A DNA stretch of 64,000 bases from Flagellimonas sp. CMM7 (GCF_021390195.1 NZ_CP090003.1:3679501-3743500), one strand, 5' to 3'. Shown: positions 38,761 to 48,464, counted from the stretch's first letter. Notes: generated by a model from the letters alone, not told the origin. Translations and numbers: made by a program.

Positions 38761-38837
38761 TACGGTGCTGTCTCGGGAGATGGGAATCACGGCACCGTAG
38801 GCCTGAATGGATAATTGTAACCAATAGTTGGTTGCAA
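38761..38837 (-). promoter_or_regulatory. Structured leader of the TPR-SCO operon
   Basis: Upstream of the lipoprotein TPR gene two hairpins are visible on the minus strand. One joins TACGGTGC and GCACCGTA (38761-38768 with 38792-38799, perfect 8 bp) around a 23-nt GC-rich loop that itself can form a small TCT/AGA stem. The other is a 10-bp stem with one mismatch (38815-38824 with 38828-38837, TTGTAACCAA/TTGGTTGCAA, loop TAG). The first is conspicuously GC-rich against the AT-rich gap. No known riboswitch class recognised. The rest of the gap (38691-38929) shows nothing else. Confidence 0.45.
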
Positions 38838-38929
38838 ATCAGGGCGTAAGGTAACAAAAGTTATGGGATGTTAGCGATAAAGATGTTCTATATGCTTGTT
38901 CTTAATATATTTTGGTGCGTTTTGCTGTA

Positions 38930-39172
38930 TTATTTACCAGTAATCAATTTAAGATAAAGACGTTCAACTTTATCTCTAGCCCATGGGGTTTTCCTTAAAA
39001 AGGTAAGACTGGATTTAATTGAAGGGTCTTTTTTGAAACAATTGATATTGATTCTGTTTGCCAACTCATCCCATCCGTAATGTTCTTCTAAAAGGGCCAA
39101 TATATCTACCAATTTTACACCATGTAATGGGTTGTTGGGTTGTTCTCGATTGGATTTTTTTTGATTCTCCAT
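38930..39172 (-). CDS. VF530 (DUF2132) family protein
   Basis: 80 residues from ATG 39172. Family signature [46 protein letters not shown] (quoted in part: [21 protein letters not shown]). Small helical protein proposed to bind DNA; physiological role unknown. The frame can be extended 39 bp upstream without ATG. 28 bp downstream of sdaA. Confidence 0.88.
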   Translation of the reverse strand: MENQKKSNREQPNNPLHGVKLVDILALLEEHYGWDELANRININCFKKDPSIKSSLTFLRKTPWARDKVERLYLKLITGK

Positions 39173-39200
39173 ATAGACTATTAAGGTGAGTGGATTAAGG

Positions 39201-40625
39201 TCAACAATCACTTAGAAATACTCCAACTGCCAACCCACCTTCTGAGGTTTCCTTGTATTTAGAGCTCATGTCCTTAGCAGTTTCCCACATGGTGTTTACT
39301 ACCTTGTCTAGCGGTACTTTTGCTTCTTTAGGGTTGGTGTCCAACGCCAATTCCGCAGCATTTATGGCCTTAATTGCCCCCATGGAATTTCGTTCAATGC
39401 AGGGAACCTGAACTAATCCTCCTATGGGGTCACAGGTGAGACCTAGATGATGTTCCATAGCAATTTCTGAGGCGACCAACACTTGTTCTGGTGTACCACC
39501 AAGTAATTCTGTTAATGCGCCAGCGGCCATGGCAGACGAAACGCCTATTTCTGCTTGACAACCACCCATGGCGGCAGATATCGTGGCACCTTTTTTAAAG
39601 ATACTTCCTATTTCACCAGCTACAAGCAAGAATTTTTTAACGTGTTCAAAATCTGCTTTGTGATTTTCAATGACCATATAATACATGAGAACAGCCGGAA
39701 TTACACCAGCACTTCCGTTAGTTGGTGCGGTGACTACTCTTCCCAATGCAGCATTTACTTCATTTACACTTAAGGCAAAACAACTTACCCACTTGAGAAT
39801 CTGCCTGAATTTGACTTCGGTCTTTCGGATTGTTTGTAACCATTCTGAAGGATTGGAATAGGGGAGTTCCCCTTTTAGTTTTTGATGCATTTCAAAGGCT
39901 CGGCGACGGACATTTAATCCACCCGGCAATGTACCTTCAGTATGGCAACCCAAATACATACATTCCAGCATGGTATTCCAAATCCGTTCCAATTCTGCAT
40001 CAATTTCAGAACCTGTTCTTAGCGAAAGTTCATTCTCTAGAACAATGGCAGAAATAGATTGATTTTTTTCTTCGCAATAGCGAAGTAATTCAGCACCAGT
40101 TTTTATAGGGCAAGGAAAAGCTTTGAACACTGCCTTGTTTTCTTTGGAATGAACCAACTCCTCTTTTACAACAAAACCTCCGCCAATGGAATAATATGTT
40201 TCTAGAATGGTGCTACCTGATGACAAAACTGCCTCAAATTGAATACCGTTGGAATGAAAGGGAAGAAATTCTTTTTTAAAGATGATGTTTTTGGTGAAAT
40301 CAAAAGGTATTTTGTGCCTTCCTCCAAAGTTTAATAGTTTTTCGGTCTTTAAATTTTCAATTGTTGGATCTATACTTTCAGTGGGGATGGTCTCAGGATC
40401 ACGTCCTAACAACCCCATAACCACAGCAATATCGGTGGCGTGTCCTTTTCCGGTAAGTGACAGAGATCCGTACAAGTAAACTTTGACATTAATAACAGAC
40501 TCAAAAACCTTTTGCTTTTTAAGTTCGTTGATCCAACGTTCTGCTGCTCTCCATGGCCCCAGGGTATGAGAACTTGAAGGCCCTACACCAATTTTGAGCA
40601 TGTCAAAAACACTAATACATTCCAT
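39201..40625 (-). CDS. sdaA: L-serine ammonia-lyase (iron-sulfur type)
   Basis: 474 residues from ATG 40625 (frame opens 24 bp earlier). Fused alpha and beta domains as in E. coli SdaA. N-terminal [16 protein letters not shown]-terminal iron-sulfur region with Cys in GGCQAEIG and [18 protein letters not shown]. It deaminates serine to pyruvate using an oxygen-labile [4Fe-4S] cluster. Divergent from dnaK; a cluster of TGACA sites lies in between. Confidence 0.95.
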   Translation of the reverse strand: MECISVFDMLKIGVGPSSSHTLGPWRAAERWINELKKQKVFESVINVKVYLYGSLSLTGKGHATDIAVVMGLLGRDPETIPTESIDPTIENLKTEKLLNFGGRHKIPFDFTKNIIFKKEFLPFHSNGIQFEAVLSSGSTILETYYSIGGGFVVKEELVHSKENKAVFKAFPCPIKTGAELLRYCEEKNQSISAIVLENELSLRTGSEIDAELERIWNTMLECMYLGCHTEGTLPGGLNVRRRAFEMHQKLKGELPYSNPSEWLQTIRKTEVKFRQILKWVSCFALSVNEVNAALGRVVTAPTNGSAGVIPAVLMYYMVIENHKADFEHVKKFLLVAGEIGSIFKKGATISAAMGGCQAEIGVSSAMAAGALTELLGGTPEQVLVASEIAMEHHLGLTCDPIGGLVQVPCIERNSMGAIKAINAAELALDTNPKEAKVPLDKVVNTMWETAKDMSSKYKETSEGGLAVGVFLSDC

Positions 40626-40696
40626 AGTTAGATTGTTATGCAAAGTCAAAGATAAACAGGCATTCTGTAATTAATACTATCCCTTTGTTTTTTAAA

Positions 40697-40742
40697 ATAT
40701 GACACCTTGTCATATTCTTTGACATGGCATAATCATTGACAT
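40697..40742. promoter_or_regulatory. Cluster of TGACA/TGTCA sites between sdaA and dnaK
   Basis: A perfect dyad ATATGACA-CCT-TGTCATAT (40697-40715) is followed by two direct TTGACAT copies 17 bp apart (40719-40725 and 40736-40742). Four TGACA-type half-sites thus fall within 46 bp, 72-118 bp upstream of sdaA and 51-96 bp upstream of dnaK. This looks like binding sites of a dimeric regulator. Which gene is controlled is unknown. Confidence 0.45.
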
Positions 40743-40792
40743 TTTTAGAGCGAGACAAAAATGAATTTTCAATAGATATAACTTTAGATACA

Positions 40793-42712
40793 ATGAGCAA
40801 AATTATAGGTATAGACTTGGGTACAACAAACTCCTGCGTCTCTGTGATGGAAGGAAACGAGCCCGTAGTAATCCCAAATGCCGAGGGTAAGCGTACAACT
40901 CCCTCTGTAATTGCATTTGTGGAAGGCGGAGAGATAAAAGTGGGTGATCCTGCAAAAAGACAAGCAGTTACAAATCCCCATAACACGATTTATTCCATCA
41001 AGAGATTTATGGGAAACAAATTCTCAGAATCTTCTAAAGAAGCAAAAAGAGTTCCTTACAAAGTTGTAAAAGGAGATAATGACACGCCAAGAGTGGATAT
41101 AGATGGGCGCATGTACTCTCCTCAAGAATTGTCAGCTATGATTCTTCAGAAAATGAAGAAAACAGCTGAGGATTATTTGGGTCAAGATGTTACAAGAGCC
41201 GTTATTACAGTACCTGCTTACTTTAACGATTCGCAAAGACAAGCTACAAAGGAAGCTGGTGAAATAGCAGGTTTAACCGTAGAGCGAATTATAAACGAGC
41301 CTACCGCAGCCTCTTTGGCCTATGGTATGGACAAGAAAGATACAGATCAAAAAATAGTAGTATTTGATTTTGGTGGTGGTACACATGATGTTTCCATTCT
41401 TGAATTAGGGGATGGTGTTTTTGAAGTATTGGCAACAGATGGTGATACCCACTTAGGTGGTGATGATGTAGACCAAAAAATTATTGATTGGTTGGCCGAA
41501 GAATTCAAAAGTGATGAAGGGCTTGACCTAAGAGAAGATGCAATGGCGTTGCAACGTTTACGTGAAGCTGCTGAAAAGGCAAAAATTGAATTGTCTTCTT
41601 CTCCTCAAACAGAAATAAACTTACCTTATGTTACGGCTACTGCTTCTGGCCCTAAACACTTGGTAAGAACATTATCACGTGCAAAATTTGAGCAGCTGAT
41701 AGATGATTTAGTAAAAAGAACCATTGAGCCTTGTGAAACTGCCTTGAAAAGTGCGGGACTTTCAAAAAGTGATATTGATGAGATTATCTTGGTAGGTGGT
41801 TCCACACGTATTCCTGCAGTACAAGAGGCTGTTGAGAAATTCTTTGGAAAGAAACCTTCAAAAGGAGTGAACCCAGATGAGGTAGTCGCAGTTGGTGCCG
41901 CAATACAAGGTGGTGTATTAACGGGTGATGTTAAAGACGTATTGTTGTTAGACGTTACGCCACTTTCTCTTGGTATTGAAACCATGGGAAGTGTTTTTAC
42001 CAAATTGATTGAGGCGAATACAACAATCCCAACAAAGAAATCTCAAGTATTCTCTACTGCTGCTGATAATCAACCTTCGGTTGAAATACATGTGTTGCAA
42101 GGAGAACGTCCTATGGCTGCAGATAACAAAACTATCGGTAGATTCCATTTAGATGGTATTCCACCAGCGCCAAGAGGAACACCTCAAATTGAAGTAACCT
42201 TTGATATTGATGCGAATGGTATCATTAAAGTATCTGCAACCGACAAGGCTACGAACAAGACTCAGGATATTCGTATTGAGGCTTCTTCAGGTTTGACCGA
42301 GGAGGAAATCGAAAAAATGAAAGCTGAGGCTGAAGCAAACGCCGAATCAGATAAAAAGGCCAAAGAAACTGCTGATAAATTGAATGAGGCAGATGCGATG
42401 ATCTTTCAAACAGAAAAACAATTGAAAGAGTTTGGCGATAAGTTATCTGATGATAAGAAAAAGCCCATCGAAGAAGCTTTGGAAGAACTTAAGAAAGCCT
42501 ATGAAACCAAAGATTTGGTAATTATTGAACCAGCTTTGGAAAAAATCAATGAGGCATGGAAAGTTGCTTCGGAAGAAATGTACAAAGCACAGGCTGAGGC
42601 ACAAGGTGCTGCTGGAGGAGAACCAACTGCTGATGCTGGTGGACAGGAAGCGGGTAGTGGAGCGGCAGAAGGTGACAACGTTGAAGACGTAGACTTTGAA
42701 GAAGTGAAGTAA
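40793..42712 (+). CDS. dnaK: Molecular chaperone DnaK
   Basis: 639 residues from ATG 40793; the longer frame from 40736 lacks support because the protein normally starts [15 protein letters not shown]. ATPase domain with [15 protein letters not shown] (the usual T-F after GGGT is replaced by T-H) and [14 protein letters not shown]; substrate-binding domain from about 385; C-terminal tail EDVDFEEVK. No grpE or dnaJ beside it, normal for the group. Works with ClpB in disaggregation. Confidence 0.97.
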   Translation: MSKIIGIDLGTTNSCVSVMEGNEPVVIPNAEGKRTTPSVIAFVEGGEIKVGDPAKRQAVTNPHNTIYSIKRFMGNKFSESSKEAKRVPYKVVKGDNDTPRVDIDGRMYSPQELSAMILQKMKKTAEDYLGQDVTRAVITVPAYFNDSQRQATKEAGEIAGLTVERIINEPTAASLAYGMDKKDTDQKIVVFDFGGGTHDVSILELGDGVFEVLATDGDTHLGGDDVDQKIIDWLAEEFKSDEGLDLREDAMALQRLREAAEKAKIELSSSPQTEINLPYVTATASGPKHLVRTLSRAKFEQLIDDLVKRTIEPCETALKSAGLSKSDIDEIILVGGSTRIPAVQEAVEKFFGKKPSKGVNPDEVVAVGAAIQGGVLTGDVKDVLLLDVTPLSLGIETMGSVFTKLIEANTTIPTKKSQVFSTAADNQPSVEIHVLQGERPMAADNKTIGRFHLDGIPPAPRGTPQIEVTFDIDANGIIKVSATDKATNKTQDIRIEASSGLTEEEIEKMKAEAEANAESDKKAKETADKLNEADAMIFQTEKQLKEFGDKLSDDKKKPIEEALEELKKAYETKDLVIIEPALEKINEAWKVASEEMYKAQAEAQGAAGGEPTADAGGQEAGSGAAEGDNVEDVDFEEVK

Positions 42713-42736
42713 GATATAATAGAATATGTATTTCAT

Positions 42737-42765
42737 AAAAAGCCTGCAAATTGCAGGCTTTTTTT
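42737..42765 (+). terminator. Terminator after dnaK
   Basis: Perfect stem AAAAAGCCTGC / GCAGGCTTTTT with loop AAATT, continuing into T-tract; 24 bp after the stop. Confidence 0.9.
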
Positions 42766-42848
42766 ATTCAACAAATTAAAAACGTAGTAGACTCAACATC
42801 AGTTTTTTATAGAATTACTACAAAAACAATAAGACATCACAACAAAAA

Positions 42849-42864
42849 GTAGGTTAAAACCTAC
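42849..42864. promoter_or_regulatory. Palindrome upstream of the GLUG-repeat gene
   Basis: GTAGGTT-AA-AACCTAC is a perfect 16-bp palindrome, six bases before a -7-like TAGTTTTT (42871-42878), 58 bp upstream of the ATG at 42922. Position fits an operator controlling the large secreted protein. Confidence 0.4.
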
Positions 42865-42921
42865 AAATTATAGTTTTTTGACACTCGGATAACCATTTAC
42901 TAAATCCAAAGTCAAAAAGCT

Positions 42922-45900
42922 ATGAAATCCAACCCAATAAAACTATATCAAAAGGGAATCGTATTGTTTTTGTTTGTACTGCCTGTGCTAACAACAGCGC
43001 AAACCAATGCATCAGAACCTTCTGGTGCAGGTACTTCAGGAGATCCGTATCAAATTTCTTCACTGGCCCATTTATCATGGCTTACACAAACAAGCGCTAC
43101 CTGGAGCAGCTATTTTGAACAAACAGCCAATATAGATGCCTCTGAAACCCAATATTGGGATGATGCGGATGACAACAACGATGGTGATCTGTACAATGAC
43201 CCCAATGACCTTACTAGTGACGGGAACAACGAAGGTTTTTCTCCAATAGGAATTAGCGGCGCACATTTTTTTGGCACATACAATGGCCACGGCCATAACA
43301 TAGAGGGTCTGTTCATTGACCGCCCCACTACAGATTATGTGGGTTTTATAGGGTTTTCGAATGGCTCAAGTGGCACCATTTCAGAATTGAGTATATCCAA
43401 TTGCATTATCACTGGAAAGGATTGGGTAGGCGCCTTTGCTGGACTAAGCGAACATTATATAGTCGGCTGCTATGCCACGGGAACGGTAGATGGAGAAAGG
43501 TATGTGGGCGGTTTAGTTGGTGCATCCTATCTTGATATTGAAAATTCTTTTTCAAGGGCTTTAGTTTCTGGTACAGAAGACGTTGGTGGTTTGGTGGGTT
43601 TTTCATTCGGCTCTACTGAAAATTCATATGCAACGGGAACGGTGACAGGTTCATCCGATGTGGGAGGTTTTGTTGGCTATTCATTTCCAATTGATGGTGA
43701 TGAAACTGACTGTTTTTGGGATACCCAGACTTCAGGGCAAAGCAGCGATGGCGGTGGTGCCGTTGGTAAAACAACATCAGAAATGCAACAACAGACCACC
43801 TTTACCAATTGGGATTTTGGTACGGTCTGGAAAATAGACGGTACAAATAATGATGGATACCCGTACCTGCAATGGCAGCAGTTTGACCCTGTAGTAACCA
43901 CTGTTGCGGTCTCGGACATCTCCCAGACCACCGTAACGGCAAATGGCAGTTTGGACAACCTTGGAAACCCAAGTGCAACCGATCATGGATTTGATATAGG
44001 CTTGGACGCCAATTTTGATTTTAAGGCAACATATTCATTGGGTGCCCCTTCCAGTACTGGTAATTTTTCCTCTGCAATAACCGATTTACCACCAAATACG
44101 GAACATTTTATACGCAGCTGGGTAAGCTCAGGTTCAGGAACTATTTATGGTGAAACCGTAAGTTTTACCACGCATATTGTGCCCACTAGTTATACGGCAC
44201 CTTCCGGTATGGGAACGGAAGCGGACCCATATCTGATCTCCAATCTGCAGGAACTGTTATGGATAAGCCAGACCCCGGATTCTTGGGACATGTATTTTGA
44301 ACAGACCGCGGATATAGATGCCACGGCTACCCAATTTTTAGATGATAGTGACGACAACAACGATGGTGACCCGTTCAATGACCCCAACGACCTCACCAGT
44401 AACGGGAACAACGAAGGTTTTTCTCCTATTGGAAATAGCAGCACCAATTTTGAGGGAAACTATAATGGCCAGGGGCATCGAATAGATGGTTTGTTCATTT
44501 ACCGCCCCACTACAGATTATGTGGGTTTTGTTGGGTTTTCGAATGGCTTTAGTGACACCATTTCAGAATTGGGGATAACCAACTGTTATATCATAGGAAA
44601 GGATGAAGTTGGTAGTTTAGTTGGTTCAAGCCAGCATAACATAATCCGTTGTTACGCTACAGGAACGGTTGATGGAGTGAGTTACGTCGGTGGTTTAGTT
44701 GGTGAATCACTGGGTAATATTGAAAATTCATTTTCAAGGGCAACAGTTACCGGTTTAGCTTTAGTTGGCGGTTCGGTAGGTGAGTCTTTGGGAATAATTG
44801 AAAATTCGTATGCAACAGGCACCGTAACAGGCTTATCCAGTCTGCGTGGATTTGTTGGCTTTTCAGTGTCGGGTAGTGAATATTATGACTGTTTTTGGGA
44901 TACACAGACTTCAGGGCAAAGTAGCGATGGCGGTGATGCCGTTGGAAAAACAACCACGGAAATGCAACAACAGACCACCTTTACCAATTGGGATTTTAGC
45001 ACGGTCTGGAAAATAGACGGGATAAACAATGATGGATATCCATACCTACAATGGCAGCAGTTTGATCCTGAGGTAACCACACTTGCGGTTTCTGACCTAA
45101 CAGCTACTTCCGTTACCGTAAATGGTACTATAGATAATTTAGGGAATCCGCAAGCTACTGAGTATGGGGTGCAGTTGGCAGAAAATGTCGATTTTACAGA
45201 TCAAGTAACAATTGTATTGGGTGAACCTTTGACAACGGGTGATTTTATAGCGGGTTTTGACGAACTAGATCAAAATACAACCTATTATGTGAGGGCATTT
45301 GTAAAAGACGCTTTTGATGTAGTTCATTACGGCGAAACAGTTGAATTTACTACATTGATAGATATAACAGCCCCTACGCCAAGTCTCCAGAACGTACCCG
45401 CTGTTGTGGATGGGCCTTTTACATTGGAACTGGTATTTGATGAAGAGATCAAGGACTTGTCACCAAGCGCCATAACTGTTGCTCCAGATGAAAATGGTCT
45501 AAATATGGCTACTTTGGGAGCTTTGGTCACGGTCACCGAGGGCTTTTCCTATACCATAGAAGTGACCCCAACCATAGAGGGTGAACTTCGCTTTTTTAAT
45601 GAAAATGTTGGTATGGCCAGAGATTTGGCGGGGAACAATAGTAATGTTTTAGAGGAGGTCACCGTCATATATGATATTTCTGCACCAGAGTTGCAGTCCA
45701 TTACCTTAAGTTCCAATAATGCAGCCTCATCAAGTTTTGCTAAAGCAGGAGATGAGGTTTATCTGGATTTTGAATCCAATGAACCCATATTAGACGCCAT
45801 AGGAAACATTCATAGTACGGTGGTTACATTTTTTAATGTTGAGGATAATTTATGGAGGGGCATGCTACCCATTACAGAAAACATGCATGAAGGAAACGTT

Positions 45901-46974
45901 AGTTTTGAATTGTTCGTGACCGATATCTATAATAATGGTGTGTTTGTAGAGAACACCTTGGATGGCAGCTCGGTTATCGTAGATATTACAGCACCAACAG
46001 CAGCTTGCCAACCCATGACCATTACTTTGGATGACTCGGGTAATGCCGTTATTTCGGCAGAAGACATTGATAACGGTTCGTTTGATGCCAATGCCATAGC
46101 AAATAGGTCCATTGATGTTGCGGCATTTACCTGCGAAGATTTAGGGGAAAACGAGGTGAACCTAACTGTGACCGATGTGGCCGGAAATTCCAGTAGTTGT
46201 TCCTCAACCGTTAATATACAAGCTGCAAATGGAATAGGCTGCGAAATTCCTGAATTGGACACCGACAATTTTTTAATCCAGATAGTACCTAATTCCTGTG
46301 AAGAAAATGCAGATGGCGCGTTGACCATTGCCACGATGAATATTGAACTGGAATATGTTGTGAATATTGAAGGCATAGAAACTTTGGAATTAAACACCAC
46401 TCAAGGGTTTTCAAAAAGTATTGAGAATTTGTCCGCAGGTTCTTATAACATTTGTTTTACAATAGCAGGATTTCCACAGACGGAGGTGTGTACCACAGCT
46501 GTAATTACAGAACCTGAGCCTCTTTTGGTAACAAGTTCGTTCAATACTGAATCCGGAGCTTTGGAGCTTGGCTTATCAGGAAGTAATGCATACACGATAA
46601 CCCTGAATGATAAAGATTTTGACGTTACGGGCGATAGTTTCTCCACAGTACTTTCAGATACATTGACGAACCTCAGAGTAAGCACAGGCTTTGACTGCCA
46701 GGGAGTTTATGAAGAAGAATTTATCGTATCAGAAGAAATATTATACGGACCAAACCCAACCGATGGTATTCTAAATATCTATGTTCCAGGAACGGATACG
46801 CAGGTGAAGATTGCAGTACATAATTTTTCTGGAAATATGGTTTTACTAACTGATTATGAAATCACTGCGACTAGAATGCTGGAATTGGATTTAAGGGTGA
46901 TCAGTTCAGGAACCTATATGGTTACAATAAAAGGAGAAACAATGGAAGAAGCTATTAAGGTAATACGTTTATGA
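42922..46974 (+). CDS. Large secreted GLUG-repeat protein with type IX sorting domain
   Basis: 1350 residues. Signal peptide ends LTTAQ (about 27). Two long repeated units (residues about 35-410 and 429-813), each with an acidic Asp/Asn-rich segment (DDNNDGD, calcium-binding-like), several GLUG motifs (GGLVGxS with SYATGTV), a conserved DCFWDTQTSGQSSDGG block, and a fibronectin-like domain. Then Ig-like domains (ITAPTPSLQNV, SAPELQSITL), an HYR-like domain (ITAPTAACQPMTITL), and a type A C-terminal sorting domain (YGPNPTDGILNIYVP ... SGTYMVTIKGE). Family knowledge: such tails direct export by the type IX system and often cell-surface attachment. Likely adhesin; ligand unknown. Confidence 0.88.
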   Translation: MKSNPIKLYQKGIVLFLFVLPVLTTAQTNASEPSGAGTSGDPYQISSLAHLSWLTQTSATWSSYFEQTANIDASETQYWDDADDNNDGDLYNDPNDLTSDGNNEGFSPIGISGAHFFGTYNGHGHNIEGLFIDRPTTDYVGFIGFSNGSSGTISELSISNCIITGKDWVGAFAGLSEHYIVGCYATGTVDGERYVGGLVGASYLDIENSFSRALVSGTEDVGGLVGFSFGSTENSYATGTVTGSSDVGGFVGYSFPIDGDETDCFWDTQTSGQSSDGGGAVGKTTSEMQQQTTFTNWDFGTVWKIDGTNNDGYPYLQWQQFDPVVTTVAVSDISQTTVTANGSLDNLGNPSATDHGFDIGLDANFDFKATYSLGAPSSTGNFSSAITDLPPNTEHFIRSWVSSGSGTIYGETVSFTTHIVPTSYTAPSGMGTEADPYLISNLQELLWISQTPDSWDMYFEQTADIDATATQFLDDSDDNNDGDPFNDPNDLTSNGNNEGFSPIGNSSTNFEGNYNGQGHRIDGLFIYRPTTDYVGFVGFSNGFSDTISELGITNCYIIGKDEVGSLVGSSQHNIIRCYATGTVDGVSYVGGLVGESLGNIENSFSRATVTGLALVGGSVGESLGIIENSYATGTVTGLSSLRGFVGFSVSGSEYYDCFWDTQTSGQSSDGGDAVGKTTTEMQQQTTFTNWDFSTVWKIDGINNDGYPYLQWQQFDPEVTTLAVSDLTATSVTVNGTIDNLGNPQATEYGVQLAENVDFTDQVTIVLGEPLTTGDFIAGFDELDQNTTYYVRAFVKDAFDVVHYGETVEFTTLIDITAPTPSLQNVPAVVDGPFTLELVFDEEIKDLSPSAITVAPDENGLNMATLGALVTVTEGFSYTIEVTPTIEGELRFFNENVGMARDLAGNNSNVLEEVTVIYDISAPELQSITLSSNNAASSSFAKAGDEVYLDFESNEPILDAIGNIHSTVVTFFNVEDNLWRGMLPITENMHEGNVSFELFVTDIYNNGVFVENTLDGSSVIVDITAPTAACQPMTITLDDSGNAVISAEDIDNGSFDANAIANRSIDVAAFTCEDLGENEVNLTVTDVAGNSSSCSSTVNIQAANGIGCEIPELDTDNFLIQIVPNSCEENADGALTIATMNIELEYVVNIEGIETLELNTTQGFSKSIENLSAGSYNICFTIAGFPQTEVCTTAVITEPEPLLVTSSFNTESGALELGLSGSNAYTITLNDKDFDVTGDSFSTVLSDTLTNLRVSTGFDCQGVYEEEFIVSEEILYGPNPTDGILNIYVPGTDTQVKIAVHNFSGNMVLLTDYEITATRMLELDLRVISSGTYMVTIKGETMEEAIKVIRL
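43024..45360 (+). repeat. Long internal tandem duplication in the GLUG-repeat gene
   Basis: Unit A begins at about 43024 (GAGTSGDPY) and unit B at about 44206 (GMGTEADPY), offset 1182 bp = 394 codons. Similarity is visible at DNA level, e.g. the block ttcagggcaaag(c/t)agcgatggcgg near 43731 and 44911, and extends through the fibronectin-like domain of each unit. Confidence 0.8.
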
Positions 46975-47108
46975 TATTTTAATAAACATCAACCAATAAT
47001 ACGTCAAACAAGGGACAATCAGATGCTGAAACAATATTCGATGATGCCGCTCGAAATAACTAAAATGACAATTCTGCAGAAGGTGTTGATTTCAAGGAAG
47101 CAAAATAG

Positions 47109-47135
47109 AAAAACCCCGCCAATGGCGGGGTTTTT
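47109..47135. terminator. Bidirectional terminator
   Basis: Stem AAAAACCCCGCC / GGCGGGGTTTTT with a 3-nt loop AAT: symmetric A and T tracts serve both the plus-strand secreted-protein gene and the minus-strand regulator gene that ends at 47154. The 134 bp between 46974 and here hold a possible coding relic (see findings). Confidence 0.85.
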
Positions 47136-47153
47136 CTATTTAAAAAGAATTGG

Positions 47154-47798
47154 CTATGCTGCGTTCAATTGATGTGTTTCCATCTCTTGAAGTTTCTTCA
47201 AAGCCTCCGCTTTTGAGTTTACATTAAGTTTTACATAAATGTTCTGAATGTGGAAATTCACGGCGCTTGGTGTTACGCAGAGCCTGTCCGCAATCATCTT
47301 ATAAGTATATCCTTGGGTGAGAAGCTCAACAATTTGATTTTCCTTTTTTGAAAACCGCTCAAAAGTTTTGATTTGAAAAGAGTGGATGATTTTTCTGGCA
47401 ATATCATGTTCCAAGACTACTCCATGATGATGTAACTCCTCTAAAGCATTGAAGAATCGGTTTTTGGTCAAAGGTTTCGTTAAAAAGCCGTCTGCTCCCT
47501 TTTTAAAAGCTTCTTTAATAATCTTGAAATCACATTTCTGACTTGTCATCAAGACTTTAAGAGCTTCATTTTGCTTATTGAAATACGATATTCCATCAAT
47601 TCCTGAGATTCCGGTCAGATTAACTTCAGAAACGACAATATCGGGGTCAGTTTTTGCTGAACGGCACATAAATTTATTTACTGAAGTATATATTTCTACT
47701 AATTGATAGCGCGACTCATCGCTAAAGTAAAATCTATAAAGGGGGTGCAATTTTTCATCACTATCAATGATTACGATTTTTAAAGGGTTAGTTTTCAT
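47154..47798 (-). CDS. LuxR/NarL-type regulator with Glu at the phospho-acceptor site
   Basis: 214 residues from ATG 47798; ATG 47831 would add 11 residues. Receiver domain with acidic pair IVIIDSDE, conserved Lys in GFLTKPL, but the acceptor position reads DIVVSEVNL, i.e. Glu58 instead of Asp. C-terminal LuxR HTH (FSKKENQIVELLTQGYTYKMIA, in part; VTPSAVNFHIQNIYVKLN). No kinase nearby. Glu may mimic the phosphorylated state (inference). Confidence 0.88.
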   Translation of the reverse strand: MKTNPLKIVIIDSDEKLHPLYRFYFSDESRYQLVEIYTSVNKFMCRSAKTDPDIVVSEVNLTGISGIDGISYFNKQNEALKVLMTSQKCDFKIIKEAFKKGADGFLTKPLTKNRFFNALEELHHHGVVLEHDIARKIIHSFQIKTFERFSKKENQIVELLTQGYTYKMIADRLCVTPSAVNFHIQNIYVKLNVNSKAEALKKLQEMETHQLNAA

Positions 47799-47991
47799 GT
47801 TTACTAGATTTGGGTTATCTGATTTTGTCATTGTCTGTCTTCATTTTGCCTCAATTTAAGGCAAGATGTATCCTGTCTGTCATATCCAAGTAAGGGAATA
47901 CAAAGGAAAAACTTTTGCGTTTTGGAATATTGATTTGGAACGCAATGATAAGCTTCACCGATGCCCTAGATGGACATACTGATAACAATCC

Positions 47992-48142
47992 TATAAAGGA
48001 TTAAATCAAAGTGGTATAGAAAGAGTTTTTGGAGTGCTAAAAAAGAACCCTTATTTGGCCAGGGGGACTTAATGTAGCACTGAGAATTGTAGCTTTTTTC
48101 ATAGGTATAAGATTTGGGATCTTGTATTATTTCAAAAATTAA
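47992..48142 (+). pseudogene. Possible transposase C-terminal remnant
   Basis: Two adjacent frames encode GLNQSGIERVFGVLKKNPYL (to about 48069) and, shifted by one base, LNVALRIVAFFIGIRFGIL up to TAA 48140-48142. The first half resembles the (V/I)ERxFgxLK signature of DDE transposases. Stops upstream (47980, 47983) and the frame change make it non-functional. Family assignment is tentative. Confidence 0.3.
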
Positions 48143-48286
48143 ATTAGGCTATTTTTTCTTTTGAAAGAACTTTTTGTGGCTTTTTTCGTTCAAATGCACT
48201 TTTCTATTTCTATCAAAATAGATGAAATATGCATAGAGGAAATCGATGTAAAGCTTTAAAAATCAAATGGTAAACTTATATATAGC

Positions 48287-48320
48287 AAAATAGGGTGCCC
48301 TATTGGAGCACCCTATTTTT
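48287..48320. terminator. Orphan hairpin terminator
   Basis: Stem AAAATAGGGTGC / GCACCCTATTTT with a 9-nt loop and T-run on both strands. It lies 145 bp downstream of the minus-strand PD40 gene and downstream of the plus-strand remnant; either may be its original gene. Confidence 0.7.
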
Positions 48321-48464
48321 AGTAAATCGGTCCGAATGAAATAATACAACCCGCTTCTATGATAAACTGCAGTTCCCCCTGTTTAGTTCATCATAGGTCA
48401 ACTATAGCATCTCGATATTTGACAAAATCAGATTAACCCTGAGGTCATGAACCGATCTATTTTT

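Larger units (their letters stand above)
47799..48464. other. Intergenic stretch without an intact gene
   Basis: About 665 bp. Contents: a weak TTGCCT/AGGCAA inverted repeat (47847-47865 area), a degenerate coding-like segment on the plus strand at 47992-48142 that reads IERVFGVLKKNP then, after a frame change, LNVALRIVAFFIGIRFG (transposase-like, uncertain), and a strong hairpin terminator at 48287-48320. No promoter or RNA recognised. Confidence 0.5.

Noticed and set aside
40718..40742. TTGACA followed by TAAT, like an E. coli sigma-70 promoter
   Set aside because: Spacing is wrong, and Bacteroidota do not use the -35 TTGACA; better read as regulator half-sites.
44190..45080. CRISPR-like or short tandem array in the GLUG gene
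   Set aside because: The repeats are in-frame protein-domain repeats of about 1.2 kb and short degenerate GLUG motifs, without spacers.
47866..47982. 38-codon plus-strand frame MYPVCHIQVREYK...
   Set aside because: No promoter, no family resemblance; a frame of that length is expected by chance. It shares frame with the transposase-like debris but is separated by two stops.
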